64,000 bases of DNA. Source: Coprenecus sp902388455 (lineage in GTDB: Bacteria > Bacteroidota > Bacteroidia > Bacteroidales > UBA932). The stretch lies in NCBI GenBank assembly GCA_963931615.1, contig OZ007032.1, positions 310,001 to 374,000 of the forward strand. The letters are read 5' to 3'. Both the position numbers and the translations under genes were made by a program. Below, in pieces: positions 33,331 through 40,472 of the stretch. The notes beneath the pieces are model-generated. The model saw only the letters and a program-made list of their open reading frames with translations. It had not been told where the DNA came from and made no database searches. Each line of letters starts with the position of its first letter. The stretch's first letter is position 1.

Positions 33331-33370
33331 CTTGTTTAGATTTTAAGTTAGACTTAATTGTTTATAATGT

Positions 33371-34378
33371 TTACAATATCAGGTTATGGTCTCCGTCGAA
33401 ATCCGGGTTGAGGGAGATGCCTCCGGAGGCTTCGGAGAGGAGGTAGCCGCCGCGCATTATGGTGTAGGTGCTGCGGCTTATGGGCACCTCGATCGGGTCG
33501 GTCAGGGCCACCCGGCCGCCGCCGGGGCCGTAGATGCCGATCTGCACCGTGACAGCGGAACTCTGCCCGTTGACGAAGACGTAATCGAATCCCAGGGAGG
33601 CCTCGGTATCGCTGATCTGAGTCAGGCCGGTCTCGAAGAATACTCCGGTGGAGGAGTCCACGGGCTTGTCCGTGAACAGACTGTAGGTGTCGGGCATGAA
33701 GCCGACGTAGTAAATAACGACCCGATATTTTTCCAGGTCGATGGACTTAGTACCGGATTGCTCCATTGCCATAAGTGATTGCTTCTCTATAAATTCAGCC
33801 AGGTCGTCTGCTATGAATTCATATTTCGCCAGCGGACGCTCCATCGCGATATGCAGAGTGTCCGGCAGACGCTCTGTTATGTCGGATACCAGGGTTACCT
33901 CACCTGTGCCTCTGAATGCGTCTCTCTCATCTTTGTTGCCCGGGTGGGATTCACCGTTAAGCGTTATGGAAGAGAAATCCTCGGTGTTGTAGTACCGGTC
34001 ATCGCTGCTGCCGTCATCCACCAGGTCGCACCACACCATGATGCTGTATGCGCCTTCCGGAAGCTCCAAAGTGAAACCGCGGTCGTATCCTTCGGCAGGT
34101 TCGCCTGTGAAGATGAATTCGTCGGTAAAATCCTGTGCGGCCTTGCCCCCTTTGGTGATGGGGTAGGCCCGGATGATGTACCTGATATCACTCTGTGTAA
34201 GCGATGTCTGGGAACGGGTGCCGTATATCGTTTCGGTTGTGTCCATATCCGTGTCATATTCCAATGACAGGTGCAGAGCTACTTTGGACGGCGGGTTCGG
34301 CCATTCGTGAACGAGGCATCCGGACAGCAGAAGTGTGAACAGAACTGCGGACATCGTAAGAGTCAGAAACCGTCTCAT
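33371..34378 (-). CDS. Fimbrillin-like (DUF6562-type) lipoprotein
   Basis: 335 aa. Lipoprotein signal LLLSGC (Cys21). The body shows a Mfa2/FimB-like pattern: LSLEYDTDMD, IRYIIRAYPI, YSIMVWCDLVD, then MERPLAKYEFIADDL, and the C-terminal LNPDFDGDHNLI typical of DUF6562-type proteins. Such proteins anchor or cap Bacteroidetes surface appendages. It overlaps the DUF3575 gene by 4 nt upstream and is 40 nt from the beta-helix lipoprotein downstream, so all three probably work as one surface assembly. Function is inferred from this layout. Confidence 0.75.
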   Translation of the reverse strand: MRRFLTLTMSAVLFTLLLSGCLVHEWPNPPSKVALHLSLEYDTDMDTTETIYGTRSQTSLTQSDIRYIIRAYPITKGGKAAQDFTDEFIFTGEPAEGYDRGFTLELPEGAYSIMVWCDLVDDGSSDDRYYNTEDFSSITLNGESHPGNKDERDAFRGTGEVTLVSDITERLPDTLHIAMERPLAKYEFIADDLAEFIEKQSLMAMEQSGTKSIDLEKYRVVIYYVGFMPDTYSLFTDKPVDSSTGVFFETGLTQISDTEASLGFDYVFVNGQSSAVTVQIGIYGPGGGRVALTDPIEVPISRSTYTIMRGGYLLSEASGGISLNPDFDGDHNLIL

Positions 34379-35622
34379 CTCAGACCTCCTTTTTTCCTGA
34401 CGGCCTTTCTATCCGTGTCGAATGAATAGGAAATAGTGACTTCTAAGTTGTCCGGCCCCCAGTATGTACGTTTTACTGTGCGGGCGAGAAGGCCGTCCGG
34501 CTCGTTGTGGAACATGTCGTAGTGGACACTGTAAGCGCCGGCCCCAATGCTGAAGTCCATGTTCCACCGGCCGTTCCTGCTCAGCGGAAGGCGGTAGCCC
34601 ACGCTGATGCCTCCGCCCAGGGCCGGGCTGTCACCGTCGTGGTCCTGGTAGCGCCAGGCGCCGCCTACAGCTATATTGTACCAGGCACATCCGAAATGCG
34701 CGCCCAGGAACCAACCTCTGTTCTCAGGCGAGAACCAGTAGCGCACCTCCGGCTGGAAACCCAGCACGCGGAATTTTACCGTCGGCGCAAAATAGTTGAT
34801 GGTGGAGAAATATACCGGAACGGTGAGGGACCAGTGGCGTCCCAGGTCAGCCTCGAATGCGGCGTTGGCCATGAACAGGAGCCAGCCGGCAGCATTGCTC
34901 TTGATATAAAGTCCGGAAGGCGGCTCTGCGACAGGCTCCTTCCCCCGGGCTGTCATAGCAAGTGAGTCGTAGACCGGTCCGGGGCTGTGTTGCGCCATGG
35001 CGCGGGGTACATCCACCCTGGCAGCCGGATGTACAAGGGCGGGCTGCGCGGCCCTTTTCACTGTCTCCACGATGAGTCCTCCATAGCGTAGACTGCCGAA
35101 ACACTCATCCAGCATCCATCTCCACGCCGAGCCGTTGTCGAAGTTTCTGAGACGGGATATCCTGACAGTATCGTGAGAGTCAGAACGGATTATCTTCAGG
35201 AGGCTGTCGCGTACCGGCAGAGCGGATTCGCTTATTATACTGTCCAGAAGTTGCCAGGGGATGTCCAGAACGTAGCGTTCGATGATGCTGTCGGTCAAGG
35301 AAAGTCCGCTTATAGCATCCTCCATCACGGCCAGACGGCCCTTGGCGAGGTACTTGTTGAACGGGCGGCTGCCCTCCAGGGATGCGGATCCGCTAAGAAA
35401 TACTCCGGTGACGTGGAGCGTGCTGTCGGAGGTTACCTCCTGCAGGTAATCGTGCAGGGCCGAGAGTCTGCTGGAGTTGCCGGCGAAGCCAGGCTCTACC
35501 TCCAGGCTTCCTGCGCGGAAGAAGATGCGGAACTCCGTGCTGTCCCGCTGTGCGGATGCGCTGCGGCTACTGCACGCGAGAATGACGAGCAAGAGTAATA
35601 TGGTCCGGCAGAGTTTCTTCAT
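34375..35622 (-). CDS. DUF3575-family outer-membrane protein, first gene of the phase-variable operon
   Basis: 415 aa from the ATG at 35622; a GTG at 35634 lies inside the left inverted repeat. A signal peptide (MKKLCRTILLLLVILAC..SASA) is followed by an OmpA-like region (about residues 30-190, with SGSASLEGSRPFNKYLAKGRL) and a C-terminal DUF3575 barrel (SNAAGWLLFMANAAFEADLGRHWSL, written here as NAAFEADLGRHWSL, and repeated aromatic strands). In Bacteroidales, DUF3575 proteins lead operons of fimbrillin-like lipoproteins. The start codon is only 4 nt from the invertible segment, so transcription depends on its orientation. It overlaps the next gene by 4 nt. Confidence 0.8.
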   Translation of the reverse strand: MKKLCRTILLLLVILACSSRSASAQRDSTEFRIFFRAGSLEVEPGFAGNSSRLSALHDYLQEVTSDSTLHVTGVFLSGSASLEGSRPFNKYLAKGRLAVMEDAISGLSLTDSIIERYVLDIPWQLLDSIISESALPVRDSLLKIIRSDSHDTVRISRLRNFDNGSAWRWMLDECFGSLRYGGLIVETVKRAAQPALVHPAARVDVPRAMAQHSPGPVYDSLAMTARGKEPVAEPPSGLYIKSNAAGWLLFMANAAFEADLGRHWSLTVPVYFSTINYFAPTVKFRVLGFQPEVRYWFSPENRGWFLGAHFGCAWYNIAVGGAWRYQDHDGDSPALGGGISVGYRLPLSRNGRWNMDFSIGAGAYSVHYDMFHNEPDGLLARTVKRTYWGPDNLEVTISYSFDTDRKAVRKKGGLR

Positions 35623-35625
35623 AGT

Positions 35626-35642
35626 TCTCTTCACTAGAGATT
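35626..35642 (+). repeat. Left inverted repeat (IRL) of the invertible promoter
   Basis: 17-nt arm reading TCTCTTCACTAGAGATT, the exact reverse complement of 35767-35783. It sits 4 nt upstream of the DUF3575 ATG. Confidence 0.92.
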
Positions 35643-35766
35643 GTAAAACTGCACTACATGCGTCTCTGGATTGGAAATGGAAGAACCTGCCGGCAGCTGG
35701 AAGTGAAAAAAAAAAGATTTTCCTTTGATTATTCCATAACTTGACGTAACTTTGCGCTTACTTTTA
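35643..35766. promoter_or_regulatory. Invertible promoter segment (assembled in the OFF orientation)
   Basis: A 124-nt segment bracketed by 17-bp perfect inverted repeats and containing one full promoter: TTTG at 35724-35727 and TAACTTTG at 35747-35754, spacer exactly 19 nt, on the plus strand. It points away from the lipoprotein operon (minus strand) and into the recombinase gene in antisense. Inversion about the repeats maps the -7 box to 35655-35662 on the minus strand, about 33 nt before the DUF3575 ATG, which would turn the operon ON. No promoter pointing left is seen in the present orientation. An A-rich run (35706-35715) lies upstream of the TTTG. Confidence 0.85.
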
Positions 35767-35783
35767 AATCTCTAGTGAAGAGA
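35767..35783 (-). repeat. Right inverted repeat (IRR) of the invertible promoter
   Basis: 17-nt arm, AATCTCTAGTGAAGAGA on the plus strand, exact reverse complement of 35626-35642. It ends 26 nt before the recombinase stop codon. Confidence 0.92.
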
Positions 35784-35809
35784 TATTTACGCAGACGAAA
35801 TCTTCCGGT

Positions 35810-36814
35810 CTAGAGTGATCCCAGAATCATACTGTTCGCCTCGTCAATGATTGTGTTGTCCAGTGACGCAAGATAGATACGTGTGGTCGTATCAGATCCG
35901 TGTCCCATGCCCTCGCTTATTACCGGAAGTGGAATATTTTTGCTGCGTGCCGCGCTGGCCCATGTGTGTCTTGCAACATACATGGTGAGTGGTGCGGGCA
36001 GACCAAGGCTCCGGCCAATAGCCTTAAGGTGGCGGTTGATGCTGCCTGCGGCGCGGAGGTACTGCGCTCTCTCGTCCGCTCCTGGATTCATGATAATAGG
36101 AAGCAGGTATGGTGAAGTTCCGGAGCTGTACCGGGAGACGATCTCCTGCATACAGTTCTCCCATCTGATCTGGAGTCTCTGTCCGGTCTTGCGGCGGCGG
36201 TAGGTCAGGATTCCGTCTTTCAGGTCGCTCTTCTTGAGGAAGGCCAGGTCTATGAACGGCATGCCTCTGGTGTAGAATGACAGCATGAACATATCGCGGG
36301 CAAATCCTGCAGCTCCGGAAGCGGTCAGGTCAAGGTCCCGCAGCCGCCTTATCGTCTCCAGTGGAACGGCTCTCTTGTGTGTCCTCTCTACTCCGGTGTA
36401 AACATAGCGGAACGGATAGCGCTGGACAGTCAGCCCCTGTTGCACCGCCTTGTTGTAGGCGGCTCTGAGGTTGCGCATGTAGAATGATGAACTGTTGTGG
36501 CTTATTCCGCACTCTTCAAGCCATAGCTCGTATGCGGTCATGATGGAGGGGTCAATCTCGTCCAGCGTAATGCCGCGGCCGTTCCGGAACTTCCGGAAAC
36601 TGTTGAGCGCTGCCAGGTAGGTCTCGGCTGTCCGGATGCTGCCGGAGCCTTTGAGCTTCGTGACCATATCCTCCATGAATGTGTAGAACGAAGTGCGCAG
36701 GGCGGTCTCCGTCTGTACTGCATCTCTGCGCTGGCGGGCGGTTCTGGTTTCTATGATTTTCTCGATCCGATCCAGGCGCCTGCAGATGTCTTCAAAAAGT
36801 TCGAATTGTCTCAT
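35810..36814 (-). CDS. Tyrosine recombinase (Tsr/Mpi-like DNA invertase), probable driver of the promoter switch
   Basis: 334 aa from the ATG at 36814 (MRQFELFEDI). The frame extends to 36844 without clear family sequence. An N-terminal SAM-like DNA-binding domain (about residues 45-135) precedes the catalytic domain. Conserved catalytic residues are Arg183 in YTRGMPFIDLAFL, Arg282 in YVARHTWASAA, His305 in SEGMGH and the nucleophile Tyr314 in RIYLASLD. This is the Bacteroidetes invertase type that flips promoters of surface loci. Its stop is 26 nt from the right inverted repeat, as expected for a cis-acting switch. A weak TACTTTAG box upstream could be its promoter. When the segment is OFF its promoter reads into this gene antisense. 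Confidence 0.88.
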   Translation of the reverse strand: MRQFELFEDICRRLDRIEKIIETRTARQRRDAVQTETALRTSFYTFMEDMVTKLKGSGSIRTAETYLAALNSFRKFRNGRGITLDEIDPSIMTAYELWLEECGISHNSSSFYMRNLRAAYNKAVQQGLTVQRYPFRYVYTGVERTHKRAVPLETIRRLRDLDLTASGAAGFARDMFMLSFYTRGMPFIDLAFLKKSDLKDGILTYRRRKTGQRLQIRWENCMQEIVSRYSSGTSPYLLPIIMNPGADERAQYLRAAGSINRHLKAIGRSLGLPAPLTMYVARHTWASAARSKNIPLPVISEGMGHGSDTTTRIYLASLDNTIIDEANSMILGSL

Positions 36815-36876
36815 TTCCCTAGACTTTAAGTGTGAATGTCTCACTAAAGTAGGGAAAAACAGCAGTCAGGCGCAAG

Positions 36877-37950
36877 TTACTTCGAGCGGAGGAAACGCAG
36901 GGCGCGGGTCATGTAGCGGGGCAGCTGCCTGTGCGGGTCGCGGTGCTCGAGGTGGAGGTAGATGCCCCATTTCTTGAGAATCGGGACCTTGAAGGTCTCC
37001 ACGAACTCTATCAGCGTGCCGTCGGGATCCTCCACGTATGTAAAATGGCCGTCGGCCTCGCCCATCTTGAAGTCGCGGCCTCCGTCGCAGACGAAGCTGT
37101 GGCCCAGTGACTCGGCGCACTCGCGGATGGCCTCCATGTTGCGGATGTCGAAGCAGAGGTGGATGAAGCCGGGGTCACCCCAGTAGCGGCCTTCGTATAT
37201 CTTCTTGGGAGAGGGGACCTCGAAACCTTCCGGTATGCGCTGCACCAGCTCGATATGGGAGGTGCCCATCACCTCGCTCAGAGGGCCCTCGATAGGCTTG
37301 CTGCGGGAGAGGAGGACACGGCGCAGGGGATATTGGCTGCCGGGGACACCCTCCAGGTCAGCCTGTACTCCGGTCACATCGTACTCAACCTTGTCGTAGT
37401 CCATCAGGGTGGAATAGAATTTCACGGAGCGGTCCATGTCGGTGACTCCGAGCACTGCTCCGTTGCCGCCGCCGAGGTTCTTGTCCTCGTCGAGGAAGAC
37501 GTAGGTGTCGGACTCGACCTCGAAGAGGTTGTTCCAGGGGTCGTAGAGGAAAAAATGCTCTCCGCCGGCGGGGTTCCTGGTCACGGGGGTGACGATACGG
37601 GCACCGGAGGCCTTGCTCAGCTGCTCGTAGGCTGCCTTGACGTCGCGGGACTTGATCTTGCAGGCGTAGATGCCGAGGTCTCCGAGGGCGGGCTCGAAGG
37701 CCACGTAGTTCAACTCCCTGCCGCGGGGCTCCCATACCTCGAAGCCGGCGCCTCCGCGGAGATTGTACACCAGAATCGCGTAGCGGGGCTGCGGCTTGCC
37801 GCCGGTGTAGGGCAGCATCCTCTCGGCCACGCCCTCGGCTCCGAAGATCTTGGTGTCGAAGCCGAAATTGTCCTTGTACCATTTCCACGACTCGGCGACG
37901 TTCCTTACGCCGATGCCGACCTGCTGTATTCCACAGATGATTTTTTCCAT
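36877..37950 (-). CDS. Two-domain VOC (vicinal oxygen chelate) family protein
   Basis: 357 aa from the ATG at 37950; the frame continues upstream into the SDR gene but only as a shadow. Two glyoxalase-like modules are seen: the first starts IICGIQQVGIGVRNVAESWKWY, the second near residue 165 (GAVLGVTDMDRSVKFY). Paired metal ligands fit: His/Glu residues in QQVGIGV, FFLYDPWNNLFEVE, TSHIELV and VEDPDGTLIEFVE. Such two-module proteins include extradiol dioxygenases and 4-hydroxyphenylpyruvate dioxygenase-like enzymes. The substrate is unknown. The SDR gene is 26 nt upstream on the same strand, suggesting a shared pathway. Confidence 0.8.
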   Translation of the reverse strand: MEKIICGIQQVGIGVRNVAESWKWYKDNFGFDTKIFGAEGVAERMLPYTGGKPQPRYAILVYNLRGGAGFEVWEPRGRELNYVAFEPALGDLGIYACKIKSRDVKAAYEQLSKASGARIVTPVTRNPAGGEHFFLYDPWNNLFEVESDTYVFLDEDKNLGGGNGAVLGVTDMDRSVKFYSTLMDYDKVEYDVTGVQADLEGVPGSQYPLRRVLLSRSKPIEGPLSEVMGTSHIELVQRIPEGFEVPSPKKIYEGRYWGDPGFIHLCFDIRNMEAIRECAESLGHSFVCDGGRDFKMGEADGHFTYVEDPDGTLIEFVETFKVPILKKWGIYLHLEHRDPHRQLPRYMTRALRFLRSK

Positions 37951-37976
37951 ATTGTCCTTGATTTTGTATTTTCCGA

Positions 37977-38768
37977 TTAATGAGCCGATACCTTCCGGGC
38001 CAGGATGTAGAAGAACCATGGGGTGAATTTGTAAAAATACGCCATGAGCAATTCCTTGCCGCCTATGAGTTTCTTGTGCTTCTCGCGGGCGATGGCCTTC
38101 AGGGCTACCTTTGCACACTTGGTTACGTCCATGCCGTTGGCCTGGCCGGGGTCCATCCTGGCGAACTTTTCTCCGGAGGCGAGCAGGGCGCTCTTGGATA
38201 TCTCGGTGCGGATGCGGCCCGGGATGAGGAAGGTGACCTTGATGTTGGGGTACTCCAGCTCGAGGGACTCGTAGAAGCCGAAGAGGGCATGCTTCGAGGC
38301 GCAGTAGGCCGAGCGGAGCGGGAAGCCGAACAGGCCGGAGATGGAGGTGGTCACGGCGATGTGCACTTCCTTGGCTGTTTTCAGGTGCTCCTTGAATTTC
38401 TTGATGATGTAGATGCCGCCGAAATAGTTTATCTCCATCAGCTTGCGGTCCATCGAGATATCGCAGTCAAGGGTCAGGGCCCTCTGGGAGATGCCGGCGT
38501 TGAGTACGAAGAAGTCCGGCTTGAGGCCGAGGCTGTTCACGTATTCTATTAAAGCGTCGATGGAAGCCGGGTCCTCCAGGTTGACCTCACGGTGCCAGGC
38601 CTTCACGCCGTACTGCCGGCAGCGCTCCTCGACCTTCGTCAGCTGCTCCTCCCCGAGACCGGTGAGTATCACGTTAGTACCTCTCTGTGCGAACTGATAG
38701 GCGATCGCCTCGCCTATGCCTGTGCCCCCGCCGGTAATCAGCAGGGTCTTATCCTTGAACTGTACCAT
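37977..38768 (-). CDS. Short-chain dehydrogenase/reductase
   Basis: 263 aa from the ATG at 38768; the ATG at 38786 would lie at the predicted transcription start. A classical SDR: the NAD(P)-binding LLITGGGTGIGEAIA near residue 10, NAGIS near 90, and the catalytic YCASKHALF (Tyr-x-x-x-Lys) near 156 preceded by SISG Ser. The C-terminus is longer and hydrophobic (YFYKFTPWFFYILAR), like membrane-associated 3-ketosphinganine- or lipid-type SDRs. Substrate is not known. It lies first in a two-gene unit with the VOC protein. Confidence 0.85.
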   Translation of the reverse strand: MVQFKDKTLLITGGGTGIGEAIAYQFAQRGTNVILTGLGEEQLTKVEERCRQYGVKAWHREVNLEDPASIDALIEYVNSLGLKPDFFVLNAGISQRALTLDCDISMDRKLMEINYFGGIYIIKKFKEHLKTAKEVHIAVTTSISGLFGFPLRSAYCASKHALFGFYESLELEYPNIKVTFLIPGRIRTEISKSALLASGEKFARMDPGQANGMDVTKCAKVALKAIAREKHKKLIGGKELLMAYFYKFTPWFFYILARKVSAH

Positions 38769-38790
38769 ATCTGTTTTTGTTTTCAACTTA

Positions 38791-38798
38791 CAAAGTTA
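38791..38798 (-). promoter_or_regulatory. Predicted -7 box for the SDR-VOC genes
   Basis: TAACTTTG on the minus strand matches TAnnTTTG, 22 nt before the chosen ATG at 38768. No -33 TTTG at standard spacing is seen. Confidence 0.5.
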
Positions 38799-38863
38799 CG
38801 CAAAATCCTCTAAAGTGTGCTAAATGAAATAGCAGTGCCGAGGGCTTTGTAGAGGTGGTGTCC

Positions 38864-39865
38864 TCAGAATGTCAGCATTTTGCGGCGATAGTCAAGTGAA
38901 CTTCTGTATTGTTCCTTCAGTTCTTCGGAGAGGTAGGATCTGCTGATGATTTGTTCTGCTTCAGAATGTATTGCCGCGAAGAAGTCCAGTTCCCGCTGCA
39001 CGGTCTTGTCATTTAGGCCTGTTCTGCGACCGAATTCCTCGAAGTCCTTGCGGCAGACCTGGCGGACATCGGAAAGCTGCATTCCTTCTTTGAAAAGCCC
39101 TTTGTCAAGGGCAAATATCCTGTGGTTGACCAGATGCAGCGAAGTGTTGATGAGGTCGTAGGCCGGAGTCAGGCGATATTCATTGCCGTTGTTGATTAAA
39201 GAGAAATTTTTCAGGTGTGCGTCATCATTGAGTGAGATGAAGTTGAACAGCACCAGCCTGAAGAAACGCAGTAGGTCTATGCGGTAGGCTTTTACGTGGC
39301 GGCGGATTACGTCCGCGCAGTCTTCGTAGCTTGCACGGCTGTATTTGTAGTCAGCGCCGCCGTTGGATTTTGTAAGGCCCATCAGGGAAGCGAAATCCTC
39401 CTGCATGTATTTGCCTCCGCTGTGGATGTCAAATCTTCTTGTGATGTAGGCGGCTTCCTCGTTTTCGTAGAAGCACAGTCCGTTGGCCGCGGTCTCAATC
39501 CGGTAGACCTGTGAGGCGAGCTGCATGGTAAGGTTCTCGTTGGCGGCGCAGAACTCGCGGTTGATTATATGGTAGCTGGACGGTTGCGGTTTCAGAATGA
39601 AATGTCCGCGCTCATTTTCGCGGGTATAGCGCAGGCGCAGGTCCTCACCCACGACAGCAGAGAACTTAGGCTGAACTCCGGACAGAGATATCCGTCCGAT
39701 ATGTTGCGCCGTGTTCTGGACATTCTTGTGATCCGGATCAGCCGGACTTATCCCGGGGAAAATGTGGGATACAGTCTTTCCGTCGAACAGCAGTCTTCTT
39801 GCCAGCGGGCAAAATGTGCTGAATCCCGGGGCTAGAGTGGACGGGCATACGGTCAGCGGTCTCAT
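38864..39865 (-). CDS. hipT: HipT-type Ser/Thr kinase toxin of a tripartite HipBST locus
   Basis: 333 aa. It corresponds to HipA without its N-terminal subdomain, which is supplied by the separate hipS gene; this is the HipT layout. The Gly-rich loop ISLSGVQPKF has an SxS pair (Ser60, Ser62) like the phosphorylated serines of known HipT. Further kinase parts are HFILKPQ (ATP lysine near 92), NDDAHLKNFSL (catalytic loop) and TPAYDLI (metal Asp). HipA/HipT kinases phosphorylate aminoacyl-tRNA synthetases, GltX for HipA and TrpS for E. coli HipT; the target here is unknown, though gltX is in this window. It overlaps hipS by 4 nt. Confidence 0.82.
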   Translation of the reverse strand: MRPLTVCPSTLAPGFSTFCPLARRLLFDGKTVSHIFPGISPADPDHKNVQNTAQHIGRISLSGVQPKFSAVVGEDLRLRYTRENERGHFILKPQPSSYHIINREFCAANENLTMQLASQVYRIETAANGLCFYENEEAAYITRRFDIHSGGKYMQEDFASLMGLTKSNGGADYKYSRASYEDCADVIRRHVKAYRIDLLRFFRLVLFNFISLNDDAHLKNFSLINNGNEYRLTPAYDLINTSLHLVNHRIFALDKGLFKEGMQLSDVRQVCRKDFEEFGRRTGLNDKTVQRELDFFAAIHSEAEQIISRSYLSEELKEQYRSSLDYRRKMLTF

Positions 39866-40185
39866 GGCTCTATAGGTTTGACGGTGATGGCTCCTATGGT
39901 GTCATTCTGCGCGGTGGCGAGAAGTATTCCGAAATCATCGTCGCTGTCAATATGCAGCAGCCGGGACTGAGTCTGGCGGTTTTCTCCCTCGGAGAGCATG
40001 TTGAAGAAGACGGCGAACAGGTAGGGGGAGCGGTAGGGCTCTTCTCTCAGCGGCATGGTCGGGCTGACGGGGGGCATTTTGTCAGCGACATACGGGGAAT
40101 CGTATGCGAAGATATATTCCCCGTTGTCCTCTTCAGTCAGCAGTCCTGCCCTGATATCGTGAACGTATACTTCGCATTGTCTCAT
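39862..40185 (-). CDS. hipS: HipS-type antitoxin (HipA N-terminal subdomain 1 as separate protein)
   Basis: 107 aa from the ATG at 40185 (MRQCEVYVHD); the longer upstream frame is a shadow of the hipB region. The whole length matches the Couple_hipA/HipA_N fold: VYVHDIRAGLLTEEDNG, then FAYDSPYV, MPLREEPYRSPYLFAVFFNMLSEG (key piece PYLFAVFFNMLSEG). In HipBST of enteropathogenic E. coli, HipS is the actual neutralising partner and HipB augments it. The gene starts 4 nt after hipB and overlaps hipT by 4 nt, a tight three-gene operon. Confidence 0.8.
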   Translation of the reverse strand: MRQCEVYVHDIRAGLLTEEDNGEYIFAYDSPYVADKMPPVSPTMPLREEPYRSPYLFAVFFNMLSEGENRQTQSRLLHIDSDDDFGILLATAQNDTIGAITVKPIEP

Positions 40186-40189
40186 ATCG

Positions 40190-40393
40190 TCAGTCCTTAA
40201 GTTTAACGGTGAGTTCGAGGCCGAGGGTGTCGAGGATAGACAGCAGTGTGCGGAGTTTCGGATTGCTCTGTCCGCGCTCAATTGCGACGAGCGTGTTGAT
40301 TCCGACTTCCGAGAGTCCGGCTATCTCTTCCTGCCGGACTTGGAGTGCCTTCCTGCGGTCCCGGATGGCTTTGCCTATTTCTTCTGTATTCAC
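40190..40393 (-). CDS. hipB: HipB-type HTH regulator
   Basis: 67 aa from a GTG at 40393 (VNTEEIGKAIRDRR), chosen because no ATG exists in the domain's reach and the promoter lies just upstream. It is one XRE/Cro helix-turn-helix: RRKALQVRQEEIAGLSEVGINTL (recognition part EEIAGLSEVGINTLVAIERG) followed by a short strand (LTVKLKD). HipB binds operators of its own operon and forms a complex with HipS and HipT. It is the first gene of hipB-hipS-hipT. Short direct repeats ATTGTGATTTT occur in the promoter area (about 40399 and 40459) and may be operator half-sites; this is a guess. Confidence 0.85.
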   Translation of the reverse strand: MNTEEIGKAIRDRRKALQVRQEEIAGLSEVGINTLVAIERGQSNPKLRTLLSILDTLGLELTVKLKD

Positions 40394-40412
40394 TGTGTAT
40401 TGTGATTTTTGC

Positions 40413-40443
40413 CAAAAATAAAAAATTCCGCTGAGAAAATCAA
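40413..40443 (-). promoter_or_regulatory. Promoter of hipB-hipS-hipT
   Basis: TTG (40441-40443) and TATTTTTG (40413-40420) on the minus strand are 20 nt apart; the -7 box lies 19 nt before the hipB GTG. Its spacer falls inside the terminator stem of the upstream efflux operon. Confidence 0.6.
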
Positions 40444-40450
40444 CGGAATT
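40424..40450 (-). terminator. Rho-independent terminator of the RND efflux operon
   Basis: On the minus strand an 11-bp stem AATTCCGTTGA/TCAGCGGAATT (one G-U pair) with a 5-nt TTTTC loop is followed by TTTTATTTTT. It lies 22 nt after the outer-membrane factor stop and overlaps the hipB promoter. Confidence 0.88.
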
Positions 40451-40472
40451 CCCAATAAATTGTGATTTTATG

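Noticed and set aside
37951..38118. N-terminal extension of the VOC protein frame
   Set aside because: Runs back into the SDR gene; VOC homology begins at the ATG at 37950.
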